From RGIG7450 sp045577655 (lineage in GTDB: Bacteria; Bacillota; Clostridia; RUG12999): a stretch of 11,919 nucleotides of DNA. A model generated the notes under the pieces. It had not been told where the DNA came from and ran no database searches. It worked only from the letters and a program-made list of their open reading frames with translations. Both the position numbers and the translations under genes were made by a program. Each line of letters begins with the position of its first letter. The first letter of the stretch is position 1. This document shows, in pieces, positions 1 through 6,128 of this stretch. The stretch is taken from positions 1 to 11,919 of the forward strand of contig JAZNIU010000043.1 in the NCBI GenBank assembly GCA_045577655.1. The letters are read 5' to 3'.

Positions 1-403
1 GTGCAATCATTTTCTGGTCAGAATCATTGACGTAGCCGCCACCCCATTCGGTATATGGCGGGTTGCAGGTTACAACATCAACAGGTTTTTTAATGTATTG
101 TTTTGCATTTTTTAAATCGTCGCAGTAAATGTCAAATTTACATTCCAGATTGTTAAGGCCAATGCTTTTTTGGGCAAGTAAACAGGAAGACTCCTGAATT
201 TCGATGCCAATAACACACTTCGGATTATATTTTGCAAAAAGAAGAATGGGGACAATACCGTTACCGCAGCATAAATCCACCACTTGCTCACCAGACTTTA
301 TATGAGCAAAGTCAGACAGAAGAACAGCGTCTGTGCCAAAACAAAAAGCACTGTCCTCCTGAACAATTTTATACCCGTTCTGTAAATCATCAATTCGTTC
401 CAT
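1..403 (-). CDS. trmN6: tRNA1(Val) adenine-N6 methyltransferase-like protein, 3' end cut by window edge
   Basis: A SAM-dependent methyltransferase of the TrmN6/YfiC family, whose studied members methylate N6 of A37 in tRNA1(Val). I translated the first 134 codons from the ATG at 403. They open with MERIDDLQNGYKI, followed by FGTDAVLL (about 22-29), SAM-binding motif I DLCCGNG (43-49), an acidic motif II residue in GIEIQ (66-70), and the amino-methyltransferase catalytic motif NPPY (114-117). This combination is typical of the family; full members run to about 240-250 residues, so roughly the second half is missing. It is the last visible gene of the leftward operon and starts 6 bases after the ahcY stop. 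Its ribosome binding site is weak (AGGA about 10 bases upstream, inside the end of ahcY), so translational coupling is likely. The family call is firm; the tRNA target is inferred from the family. Confidence 0.87.
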   Translation of the reverse strand, partial: MERIDDLQNGYKIVQEDSAFCFGTDAVLLSDFAHIKSGEQVVDLCCGNGIVPILLFAKYNPKCVIGIEIQESSCLLAQKSIGLNNLECKFDIYCDDLKNAKQYIKKPVDVVTCNPPYTEWGGGYVNDSDQKMIA

Positions 404-409
404 AGTATA

Positions 410-1657
410 TCAGTCCTGAATATTAAGATATTTTTTCTGTTCGTCCGTGAGTGTGTCGATAGAAATGCCAAGAGATGTAAGTTTTATAAAAGCAATTCTG
501 TTGTCAACTGTCTTTGGCACACTGTAAAGAATGTTGTCAAGAGTTTTGTGATTTTCAACAAGGAATTTGGCTGAAAGTGCCTGAACGGCAAAACTCATAT
601 CCATAATTTCTGCAGGGTGTCCGTCGCCGGCAGCAAGATTAACAAGGCGGCCCTCGGCAAGAACATTAATTCTGCGACCGTCAGACATTATATATGTAGT
701 TATATTTTTTCTTGAAACTTTTGATGAGACTGCCATCTCTTTTAATTCTTTAAGGTTTATTTCAACATCAAAGTGCCCTGCATTTGCAAGAACAACTCCG
801 TCTTTCATTTTGTTAAAGTGAGAGAAGGTGATTACATTTTCGCAACCGGTAAGAGTAACGAAAATATCGCCGATTTCAGCTGCTTTGTCCATAGGCATAA
901 CCTCAAACCCGTCCATAACAGCTTCTATTGCTTTGATGGGGTCAACCTCACATACGACAACTTTTGCTCCAAGCCCTTTTGCACGCAGAGCGCAGCCTTT
1001 TCCACACCAGCCATAGCCTGCAATAACAACTTTTTTTCCGGCTACAACAAGGTTTGTGGTTGTGTTAATGCCTGTCCAAACAGACTGACCTGTACCATAT
1101 CTGTTGTCAAACAGATACTTGCAGTAGGCGTCGTTAACAGAAAACATAGGGAATTTAAGTGTTTGATTTTGTACCATCGCTTTAAGACGAATAATACCTG
1201 TTGTTGTTTCTTCACATCCACCAATTATGTTTGGTATAAGCTCCTGATGGTAGTTGTGAATACGGCTGACAATATCGCCACCATCGTCAACAATTATCTG
1301 CGGTTTTGTTTCAAGCGCCTTGTCGATAAACGTATTATATGTTTCTTCGTCAATTCCATATTGCGCAAACACAGTTACCCCCGGTGTTTGTGATAACGCT
1401 GCAGCAACATCATCCTGAGTGGACAGAGGGTTGCAGCCACAAGCGACAACAGTTGCGCCGCCTTTTGCAAGAAGCTGAACAAATCTTGCTGTTTTTGCCT
1501 CGATGTGAACACTTACAAGAATATGTCTGCCTGTAAAAGGTTTCTCTTTTTCAAATTCTTTTTCAATTTCTGCGAGGATGGGCATATTGTTTTTTACCCA
1601 TTCAATTTTATCGGCGCCCGACGGTGCTAGAGATATATCTTTGATTATACTTTCCAT
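410..1657 (-). CDS. ahcY: S-adenosylhomocysteine hydrolase (adenosylhomocysteinase)
   Basis: Reversibly hydrolyses S-adenosylhomocysteine to homocysteine and adenosine using bound NAD, removing the product inhibitor of SAM-dependent methyltransferases; cytoplasmic. The 415 residues carry the family landmarks in order: substrate-domain HIEAKTA (51-57), NPLSTQDDVA (76-85), DDGGD (124-128), EETTTG (149-154), the catalytic Lys180 and Asp184 in CKYLFDN, the NAD-binding Rossmann loop GYGWCGKG (214-221), the ribose-binding acidic residue Glu237, and LAAGDGHP near the C terminus. Glycine-loop residues Trp-Cys and the short C terminus, without the Lys/Tyr tail of eukaryotic-type enzymes, fit the compact bacterial/archaeal (Thermotoga-like) class. 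The ATG is preceded by AAGGAG with a 6-base gap, and the first 13 bases overlap the end of ribF, implying coupled translation. It precedes a SAM-dependent methyltransferase gene, which makes metabolic sense because that enzyme produces the substrate. Confidence 0.97.
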   Translation of the reverse strand: MESIIKDISLAPSGADKIEWVKNNMPILAEIEKEFEKEKPFTGRHILVSVHIEAKTARFVQLLAKGGATVVACGCNPLSTQDDVAAALSQTPGVTVFAQYGIDEETYNTFIDKALETKPQIIVDDGGDIVSRIHNYHQELIPNIIGGCEETTTGIIRLKAMVQNQTLKFPMFSVNDAYCKYLFDNRYGTGQSVWTGINTTTNLVVAGKKVVIAGYGWCGKGCALRAKGLGAKVVVCEVDPIKAIEAVMDGFEVMPMDKAAEIGDIFVTLTGCENVITFSHFNKMKDGVVLANAGHFDVEINLKELKEMAVSSKVSRKNITTYIMSDGRRINVLAEGRLVNLAAGDGHPAEIMDMSFAVQALSAKFLVENHKTLDNILYSVPKTVDNRIAFIKLTSLGISIDTLTDEQKKYLNIQD

Positions 1658-2550
1658 AGTTTTCTCCTTGTTTCTATATCTTTTTTTAATTGCTCAGAAA
1701 GTTCTGACGGGGAAGAAAATTTTTGTTGGTTACGCAAAAATGACAAAAACTCAATGGTAATATTTTTTGAATATATGTCCCGGTCAAAATCCAGCAAATG
1801 TGTTTCTATCAAAACATTTTCTTCGTTAAAGGTGGGGGCGTTGCCCACGTTTGTGATTGAAGGAAAGCATTTTCCTTCCAAAATGGTGTTGGTTGCGTAA
1901 ACTCCGGCAAAGGGCAGCAGTTCTGAAAGGTTTGGATAGATGTTTGCAGTTGGAAACCCAATGCTTCTGCCAACCATTCTGCAACATACAACCTCTCCCG
2001 ATACGGAAAAAGGTCTGCCGAGCATTTTATTTGCATCGGATATATTGCCTTTTAAAATGAGCTCCCGTATTGAAGAACTGCTTATAATTTTATCGTCGTA
2101 CATTTTAAAAGGCATCAGAATGTATTCAATATCATACTTTTCACATAAAGTTTTGAGCAGTGATGAATTGCCCGACTTGTTTTCCCCAAAAGTATAATTT
2201 TCGCCCGAAATGACATATCTTGCATTAAGTTTTTTCTTTAAAATCTCCGAAACAAAAGATTCGGGACTAAGACCGAGAAACTCTTCTGTTATATTTTCTA
2301 CATAAATATAATCAATATTATATTCTTGGATTAAAGAGATTTTCTTTTCAAAAGAAGTTATGGCGGGAATTTGTTTTCCGAAAAAAACAGACGGATGTTT
2401 ATCAAAAGTATAAACAAGCGATTTTATGTTTTCATCAGACAATGAACATGCTTTTTCTATAAGTGAAGCATGTCCAAGATGTAGCCCGTCAAAAAAACCA
2501 AGTGCAACAGCAGTAGGCGAGGAAATATATTCGTTATTTGAAACAACCAC
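1645..2550 (-). CDS. ribF: Bifunctional riboflavin kinase / FAD synthetase
   Basis: Converts riboflavin to FMN and FMN to FAD with ATP; cytoplasmic. At 301 residues it has the normal two-domain length. The N-terminal nucleotidyltransferase domain shows GFFDGLHLGH (18-27, the HxGH-type ATP site), SGENYTFG (115-122) and ISSSSIR (156-162). The C-terminal riboflavin kinase domain begins near 178 and shows GRSIGFPTAN (194-203), GVY (216-218), NVGNAPTF (234-241) and ETHLLDF (249-255). The start is GTG, chosen because a full AAGGAGG lies 8 bases upstream; that site is encoded within the last codons (Lys-Glu-Glu-Ile) of the preceding ABC-F gene, whose stop codon abuts the GTG. The 3' end overlaps ahcY by 13 bases. 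Placement inside a translation/methylation operon rather than beside truB-rbfA-rpsO, a common ribF location in Firmicutes, is slightly unusual. Confidence 0.97.
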   Translation of the reverse strand: MVVSNNEYISSPTAVALGFFDGLHLGHASLIEKACSLSDENIKSLVYTFDKHPSVFFGKQIPAITSFEKKISLIQEYNIDYIYVENITEEFLGLSPESFVSEILKKKLNARYVISGENYTFGENKSGNSSLLKTLCEKYDIEYILMPFKMYDDKIISSSSIRELILKGNISDANKMLGRPFSVSGEVVCCRMVGRSIGFPTANIYPNLSELLPFAGVYATNTILEGKCFPSITNVGNAPTFNEENVLIETHLLDFDRDIYSKNITIEFLSFLRNQQKFSSPSELSEQLKKDIETRRKLWKV

Positions 2551-4446
2551 TTAAATTTCCTCCTTTTCAATCAAAATGTTTATATTTTCCCATTCTTCCA
2601 TCAAATGGTTTAACTTTTCTTTTTCTTCATTTAGCCTGCCGGATATTTCAGACGCTTTTACATAGTCGGTTGCAACCTCTTCGGATAAAAGAGATGCTTC
2701 AAGTTTTTTTATTTCGTTTTCTGTTTCTTCAATGGAAGTTTCTGTTTTTAAAAGAGAGTTTTCAAGTTTTCTTTTTTGAGCTCTTGCTTCTTTTTCAAGT
2801 TTGTAGTCTGTAGCTTTCTTTCTCTCTTGCGCCTGAACAGAACTGTCTTGTTTTTTGGAAATAAAATAATCATAGTTTCCGTCATAAACGGTTATTCTGC
2901 CGGAATCCATATAGAAAATTTTGTCTGCCAGACGGTTTATGAAATATCTGTCGTGAGAGATAACAAACATGGTACCGTCATACTCGGAAAAAGAGTTTTC
3001 AAGAGCTTCTTTTGAAGAAATGTCCAGATGGTTAGTTGGTTCGTCGAGCATAAGAAAATTGCTTCCCGACATCATAAGCTTGATGAGCGAAACACGTGCT
3101 TTTTCGCCGCCGCTGAGAGAAGAAATCTGTTTAAAAACATCTTCACCTTTAAACAAAAATGCAGCGCACGAATTTCGTATTTCTGTTACCGTTTTATTTG
3201 GAAAGGCATCATACACTTCGTCAAAAATCGTATTGTTTTCGTCGAGGTCGTTGTGGTGCTGGTCGTAATACCCAACAGAAATTTTGCTTCCAAGCTTTAC
3301 ACTTCCGTCAAAATCTACCATATTTAAAATGGCTTTAAAGAGTGACGATTTGCCGCACCCGTTTGCACCGAGAAGAAAAATGCGGTCGCCTCGTCTGATA
3401 TTAAAACTTAGGTTATCAAAAACAGAGTTGCCGTCATAAGCAACCGAAAGGTTTTCAACAGACAAAACATCGTTTCCGCCTGTAGCATCCGCACGAAATT
3501 CAAAAGATATTTCGTCGTGATGGGAGGGAGGTGCTACAAGAGTTTTTGCAAGCCTGTCAATCGCTTTTTGTTTGCTTTCGGCAGTTTTTATGTTTCTTTC
3601 TCTGTTCCATCTTTTCTGTTGTTTAATAATTTCTTCAATACGTTCAATTTCCTGAACGGTATTTGAATATTGTTTTTCTATCGAAGTAAAAAGTTCTTCA
3701 CGTTTTTTCTGATAAACCGAATAATTCCCTGTGAAAGAATACATTTTGTTCTCAAACAGTTCATAGTTTTTGGTTGTAACCTTATCAAGAAAATAACGGT
3801 CGTGAGAAATTACAAGATAAGCCCCTTTGTAGGAAAGGAGAAAATTCTCCAGCCATTCAACCGACTTAATGTCCAGATGATTTGTGGGTTCGTCAAGTAA
3901 TAAAAGGTTTGAATCGGAAAGGAGCAGTTTTGCAAGCATAACTCTTGTTTTTTCGCCGCCACTTAATGTACCCATTTTCTTTATAAGCTCATCTTCCGAA
4001 AAACCCAGACCAAGCAGGGTTGACTTAACCATGCTTTTATACATAAATCCGCCCTTGTTTTCATATTCAACCGAAAGCTTGTGCTGACGGTCAACAAGCT
4101 CGTTTGTATCTCCGTGATTTAAGGTGATATCAAGAGTAACATTTTCAATTTCATTTTCAAGAGCGAGTAGTCTGGGATAAGCTTTTAGCACTTGGTCGTA
4201 AATGGAAATTTCCGGGTCAGTGTCGTCGATTTGTTTAAGATATCCGATAGACAAATCGGAAGATTTTGAAATTTCTCCGTCATCATAAGAAAGGTCGTCT
4301 GTCATAATCTTGAACAGTGACGTTTTACCAATTCCGTTTTCGCCAATCAAACCTATTTTATCGTTTTCGCTTATCTCAAAAGATATATTTTCAAATAAAA
4401 GCCGTGTTCCAAAATATTTGGAAACATTGTTCAGTTTTATCAGCAT
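2551..4446 (-). CDS. ABC-F family ATPase (ribosome-associated translation factor type, YdiF/Uup-like)
   Basis: A soluble protein with two ATP-binding cassettes and no membrane segments, as in ABC-F proteins, which act at the ribosomal E site to relieve stalls, tune elongation or, in some members, protect against antibiotics. Cassette 1 has Walker A GENGIGKT (35-42), signature LSGGEKTR (161-168) and Walker B LLLLDEPTNHLD (181-192, catalytic Glu186). Cassette 2 has GANGCGKS (360-367), LSGGEKAR (444-451) and LMLDEPTNHLD (465-475, Glu469). A charged helical linker at about 245-305 corresponds to the P-site tRNA interaction region. A charged, probably coiled-coil C-terminal extension covers about 540-630, a feature of the Uup/YdiF branch. 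Both catalytic glutamates are intact. The start ATG overlaps the stop of the upstream gene by one base (TAATG), and the preceding Shine-Dalgarno is weak, so expression probably depends on coupling. The exact subfamily, and hence whether it is a resistance or housekeeping factor, cannot be decided by eye; the operon favours housekeeping. Confidence 0.93.
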   Translation of the reverse strand: MLIKLNNVSKYFGTRLLFENISFEISENDKIGLIGENGIGKTSLFKIMTDDLSYDDGEISKSSDLSIGYLKQIDDTDPEISIYDQVLKAYPRLLALENEIENVTLDITLNHGDTNELVDRQHKLSVEYENKGGFMYKSMVKSTLLGLGFSEDELIKKMGTLSGGEKTRVMLAKLLLSDSNLLLLDEPTNHLDIKSVEWLENFLLSYKGAYLVISHDRYFLDKVTTKNYELFENKMYSFTGNYSVYQKKREELFTSIEKQYSNTVQEIERIEEIIKQQKRWNRERNIKTAESKQKAIDRLAKTLVAPPSHHDEISFEFRADATGGNDVLSVENLSVAYDGNSVFDNLSFNIRRGDRIFLLGANGCGKSSLFKAILNMVDFDGSVKLGSKISVGYYDQHHNDLDENNTIFDEVYDAFPNKTVTEIRNSCAAFLFKGEDVFKQISSLSGGEKARVSLIKLMMSGSNFLMLDEPTNHLDISSKEALENSFSEYDGTMFVISHDRYFINRLADKIFYMDSGRITVYDGNYDYFISKKQDSSVQAQERKKATDYKLEKEARAQKRKLENSLLKTETSIEETENEIKKLEASLLSEEVATDYVKASEISGRLNEEKEKLNHLMEEWENINILIEKEEI

Positions 4447-5714
4447 TATATTAACCCTGCATCAATCATATTTTGTAGTGCTACAAGAACGCCAACGCGT
4501 CCGCATTCAAAATCAAGGCTTCCCTGCATATACGCAATATATGGTTCCTTGATTGGAGCATCGGCGCTGAGTTCGGTTGTTGACCCCTGAGTGAAAGCAC
4601 CTGCCGCCATAATTACTTCACAATCATAGCCAGGCATTTCCCACGGCTCAGGACAAACATAGGAATCAATAGGCGCACCTTTCTGGATGCCCTGACAGAA
4701 AGAAATAAGCAGGTCTCTTGACCCGAACTTTATTGCCTGTATAATATCGCCTCTGGCAGCATCTGCTTGGGGGCAAACCTCAAAGCCCACTTTTTTAAAC
4801 ACTGCACCACAGAAAATGGCCGTCTTAATAGCTTCGGCAGTGATATGAGGAGCCATGAAAAATCCTTGCAGAATCTCACGGTTGAATCCAAATGTAGGAC
4901 CAACGTGTTTTCCCTGACCAATGCAATTAAGCTTATAAGCTGCAAGTTCAACATATTTTTGTTTTCCCGCAATATAAGCACCGCCGCGGGCAATTCCGCC
5001 CCCGGGGTTTTTAATGAGCGAACCTGCCATAAGGTCTGCGCCTGCTTGTGTAGGCTCTTTTTCTTCGGTAAATTCGCCGTAACAGTTGTCGACAATACAA
5101 ATGATGTCTTTGTTTACCTTTTTTACACAGTCAATTATTTCGCCAATTTGTGTAACAGAAAGAGTGTCTCGCCATTCATAACCTTTTGAACGCTGGATTA
5201 AAACAGCTTTTGTGTCAAAGGGGAGAGTGGTTTTTATTTTTTCAATATCCGGCTTGTTGTCTTTTAAATCAATCTGAGAGTATGAAACGCCGAAATCTTT
5301 AAGACTTCCGGTTCCGTCACTTCCGATAACTCCCTGCAGGGTATCGTAAGGATTGCCTGTAACAGAAACAAGCTTGTCGCCGGGACGAAGAACGCCGAAA
5401 AGGCAAAGAGAAAGAGCGTGTGTTCCTGAAACTATAGAATGACGAACAAGAGCATCTTCCGAGCCGAAAACAACTGAATAAAGTTCGTCTATTGCATCTC
5501 TTCCAAGGTCGTCATATCCGTAACCGGTTGTTGCAGCAAAATGAGGTTCTCTTATTTTGCATTCTCTGAAAGCTGCAAGAACTTTAAGCTGATTATATCT
5601 TTTCATCTCGTCGACTTTAGCGAGATAGGGCGCAATTTCAGCAAATATTTCACCGTCTAGACTAATTACTTTCTCTGAAAGACCGTACTTTTCTTTTAAA
5701 ATGTTTTTAATCAT
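4446..5714 (-). CDS. Methionine gamma-lyase family / aluminum-resistance family PLP-dependent enzyme (YnbB-like)
   Basis: A fold-type I PLP enzyme of the family annotated as aluminum resistance protein or Met_gamma_lyase (Bacillus subtilis YnbB). The 422 residues match the family's usual length. Visible landmarks are TTGYGYDD (62-69), the phosphate-binding turn around SGTHALSL (96-103), GNPYDTLQGVIG (120-131), IVDNCYGEF (207-215; Asp209 probably contacts the pyridine nitrogen), and the probable Schiff-base Lys235 in GSLIKNPGG (231-239). The family is related to cystathionine/methionine gamma-lyases, but its physiological reaction is, to my knowledge, poorly established, so no substrate is assigned. 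It is the first gene of the leftward operon. The ATG has AAAGGA 9 bases upstream. Its company with AhcY, whose product is homocysteine, makes a sulfur amino acid substrate plausible but not shown. Confidence 0.92.
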   Translation of the reverse strand: MIKNILKEKYGLSEKVISLDGEIFAEIAPYLAKVDEMKRYNQLKVLAAFRECKIREPHFAATTGYGYDDLGRDAIDELYSVVFGSEDALVRHSIVSGTHALSLCLFGVLRPGDKLVSVTGNPYDTLQGVIGSDGTGSLKDFGVSYSQIDLKDNKPDIEKIKTTLPFDTKAVLIQRSKGYEWRDTLSVTQIGEIIDCVKKVNKDIICIVDNCYGEFTEEKEPTQAGADLMAGSLIKNPGGGIARGGAYIAGKQKYVELAAYKLNCIGQGKHVGPTFGFNREILQGFFMAPHITAEAIKTAIFCGAVFKKVGFEVCPQADAARGDIIQAIKFGSRDLLISFCQGIQKGAPIDSYVCPEPWEMPGYDCEVIMAAGAFTQGSTTELSADAPIKEPYIAYMQGSLDFECGRVGVLVALQNMIDAGLI

Positions 5715-5736
5715 ATAGTCAAATCCTTTTTAATAA

Positions 5737-5765
5737 TTTACATATTTTAGAAAAAGCCGTATAAT
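5737..5765 (+). promoter_or_regulatory. Near-consensus rightward sigma-A promoter in the leader of the opposite operon
   Basis: TTTACA (5737-5742) and TATAAT (5760-5765) are separated by exactly 17 bases, matching 11 of 12 consensus positions. Transcription would start near 5772, immediately before the stem structure at 5783-5824. It faces away from the leftward operon, so the RNA would be either a small RNA antisense to that operon's leader or a long (about 357-base) alternative leader for ppdK. AT-rich surroundings make chance matches possible, but this is the best two-box match between the two genes. Confidence 0.5.
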
Positions 5766-5782
5766 AATATTAACGTGGGTTT

Positions 5783-5824
5783 GTCGGTTGTGTCGGGAAA
5801 CTTCCCAAAAAAGACACGACCGGC
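5783..5824 (+). ncRNA. Candidate structured RNA element (12-bp stem with internal hairpin)
   Basis: The arms 5783-5794 (GTCGGTTGTGTC) and 5813-5824 (GACACGACCGGC) form a 12-bp stem. Between them lie a small hairpin GGGA-AACT-TCCC (5795-5806) and six unpaired A residues. Read as plus-strand RNA, all 12 pairs form, two as G-U wobbles. Read as minus-strand RNA, those two positions become A-C mismatches, so the structure favours rightward transcription, in agreement with the promoter just upstream. There is no T-run after either arm, so it is not a standard intrinsic terminator. I do not recognise the family. It could equally be a leader element of the leftward operon or a protein-binding palindrome. 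Confidence 0.4.
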
Positions 5825-5924
5825 ATTCCAATCGCTTATCATCTTATTTTACTATAAATTAATGTAAAAATAAAGTATAATGTAATCTTTTGTTTGAATT
5901 GCACAAATAAGCTTTTAATATTTT

Positions 5925-5953
5925 AGTATAATTTGTTGTTAAAAAAATTTGAA
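5925..5953 (-). promoter_or_regulatory. Tentative promoter for the leftward five-gene operon
   Basis: On the minus strand TTCAAA (5948-5953) and TATACT (5925-5930) are 17 bases apart, matching 4 of 6 and 5 of 6 consensus positions. This would give a leader of about 200 bases that includes the stem at 5783-5824. An alternative, TTTACA (5863-5868) with TAAGAT (5841-5846) at 16 bases, is of similar quality. The region is so AT-rich that neither can be preferred by eye. Confidence 0.3.
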
Positions 5954-6054
5954 AAAGGTAAAAGTTTACTAAAAATATATATAAAATGCCAATAAAATTG
6001 AAAAAAACGGCGATTATTTTAGTGAGTAATTACATAGAAAATTTTAAAAAAATT

Positions 6055-6063
6055 TGTTATAAT
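6055..6063 (+). promoter_or_regulatory. Extended -10 promoter, probable main promoter of ppdK
   Basis: TGTTATAAT is a perfect extended -10 element (TG, one base, TATAAT) with no convincing -35 box, a usual pairing because the TG compensates for a weak -35. Transcription would begin near 6070, giving a leader of about 60 bases that contains the small hairpin at 6090-6100 and the ribosome binding site. Confidence 0.55.
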
Positions 6064-6089
6064 GAATTGTTAGAAAAATATGTTAAATA

Positions 6090-6100
6090 GGGGTTTCCCC
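6090..6100 (+). promoter_or_regulatory. Small leader hairpin and ribosome binding site region of ppdK
   Basis: GGGG-TTT-CCCC is a perfect four-pair hairpin about 20 bases after the predicted transcription start, followed by AAAAAC. Downstream, AGGAGG (6117-6122) sits 6 bases before the ppdK ATG at 6129, a near-ideal Shine-Dalgarno that fixes the start. A 5'-proximal hairpin of this kind may stabilise the mRNA; that role is inference. Confidence 0.4.
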
Positions 6101-6128
6101 AAAAACATAATATTACAGGAGGATAAAA

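Larger units (their letters stand above)
5715..6128. other. Divergent intergenic region between the leftward operon and ppdK
   Basis: About 410 bp without a convincing gene. From left to right it holds the Shine-Dalgarno of the leftward operon, a near-consensus rightward promoter (5737-5765), a structured GC-rich island (5783-5824) standing out in otherwise very AT-rich DNA, a long AT-rich stretch (about 5830-6050) with several weak promoter-like matches on both strands, the proximal ppdK promoter (6055-6063), a small hairpin (6090-6100) and the ppdK ribosome binding site. I did not recognise any riboswitch, T-box or small-RNA consensus in it. Confidence 0.7.

Noticed and set aside
773..1393. 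Plus-strand frame of 206 codons over ahcY
   Set aside because: Shadow of the clearly real ahcY; Cys/Asn/Phe-rich translation without motifs.
2551..4446. Antibiotic-resistance ABC-F gene
   Set aside because: The housekeeping operon, the Uup/YdiF-like C-terminal extension and absence of mobile-element signs do not support a resistance call.
5783..5824. Intrinsic terminator
   Set aside because: No T-run follows the stem in either direction, and the stem sits between divergent genes where no terminator is needed.
5783..5824. Known SAM, SAH, T-box, ZTP or c-di-GMP riboswitch
   Set aside because: None of the conserved core sequences I know for these classes is present; only a simple stem with an inner hairpin is visible.
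5876..5932. Additional TATAAT boxes at 5876 and 5927 as ppdK promoters
   Set aside because: Neither has a -35 at acceptable spacing or a TG extension; AT-rich background explains them.
6029..6043. CodY-like site upstream of ppdK
   Set aside because: Only the right half (GAAAATT) matches; about five mismatches to the 15-base consensus in very AT-rich DNA.
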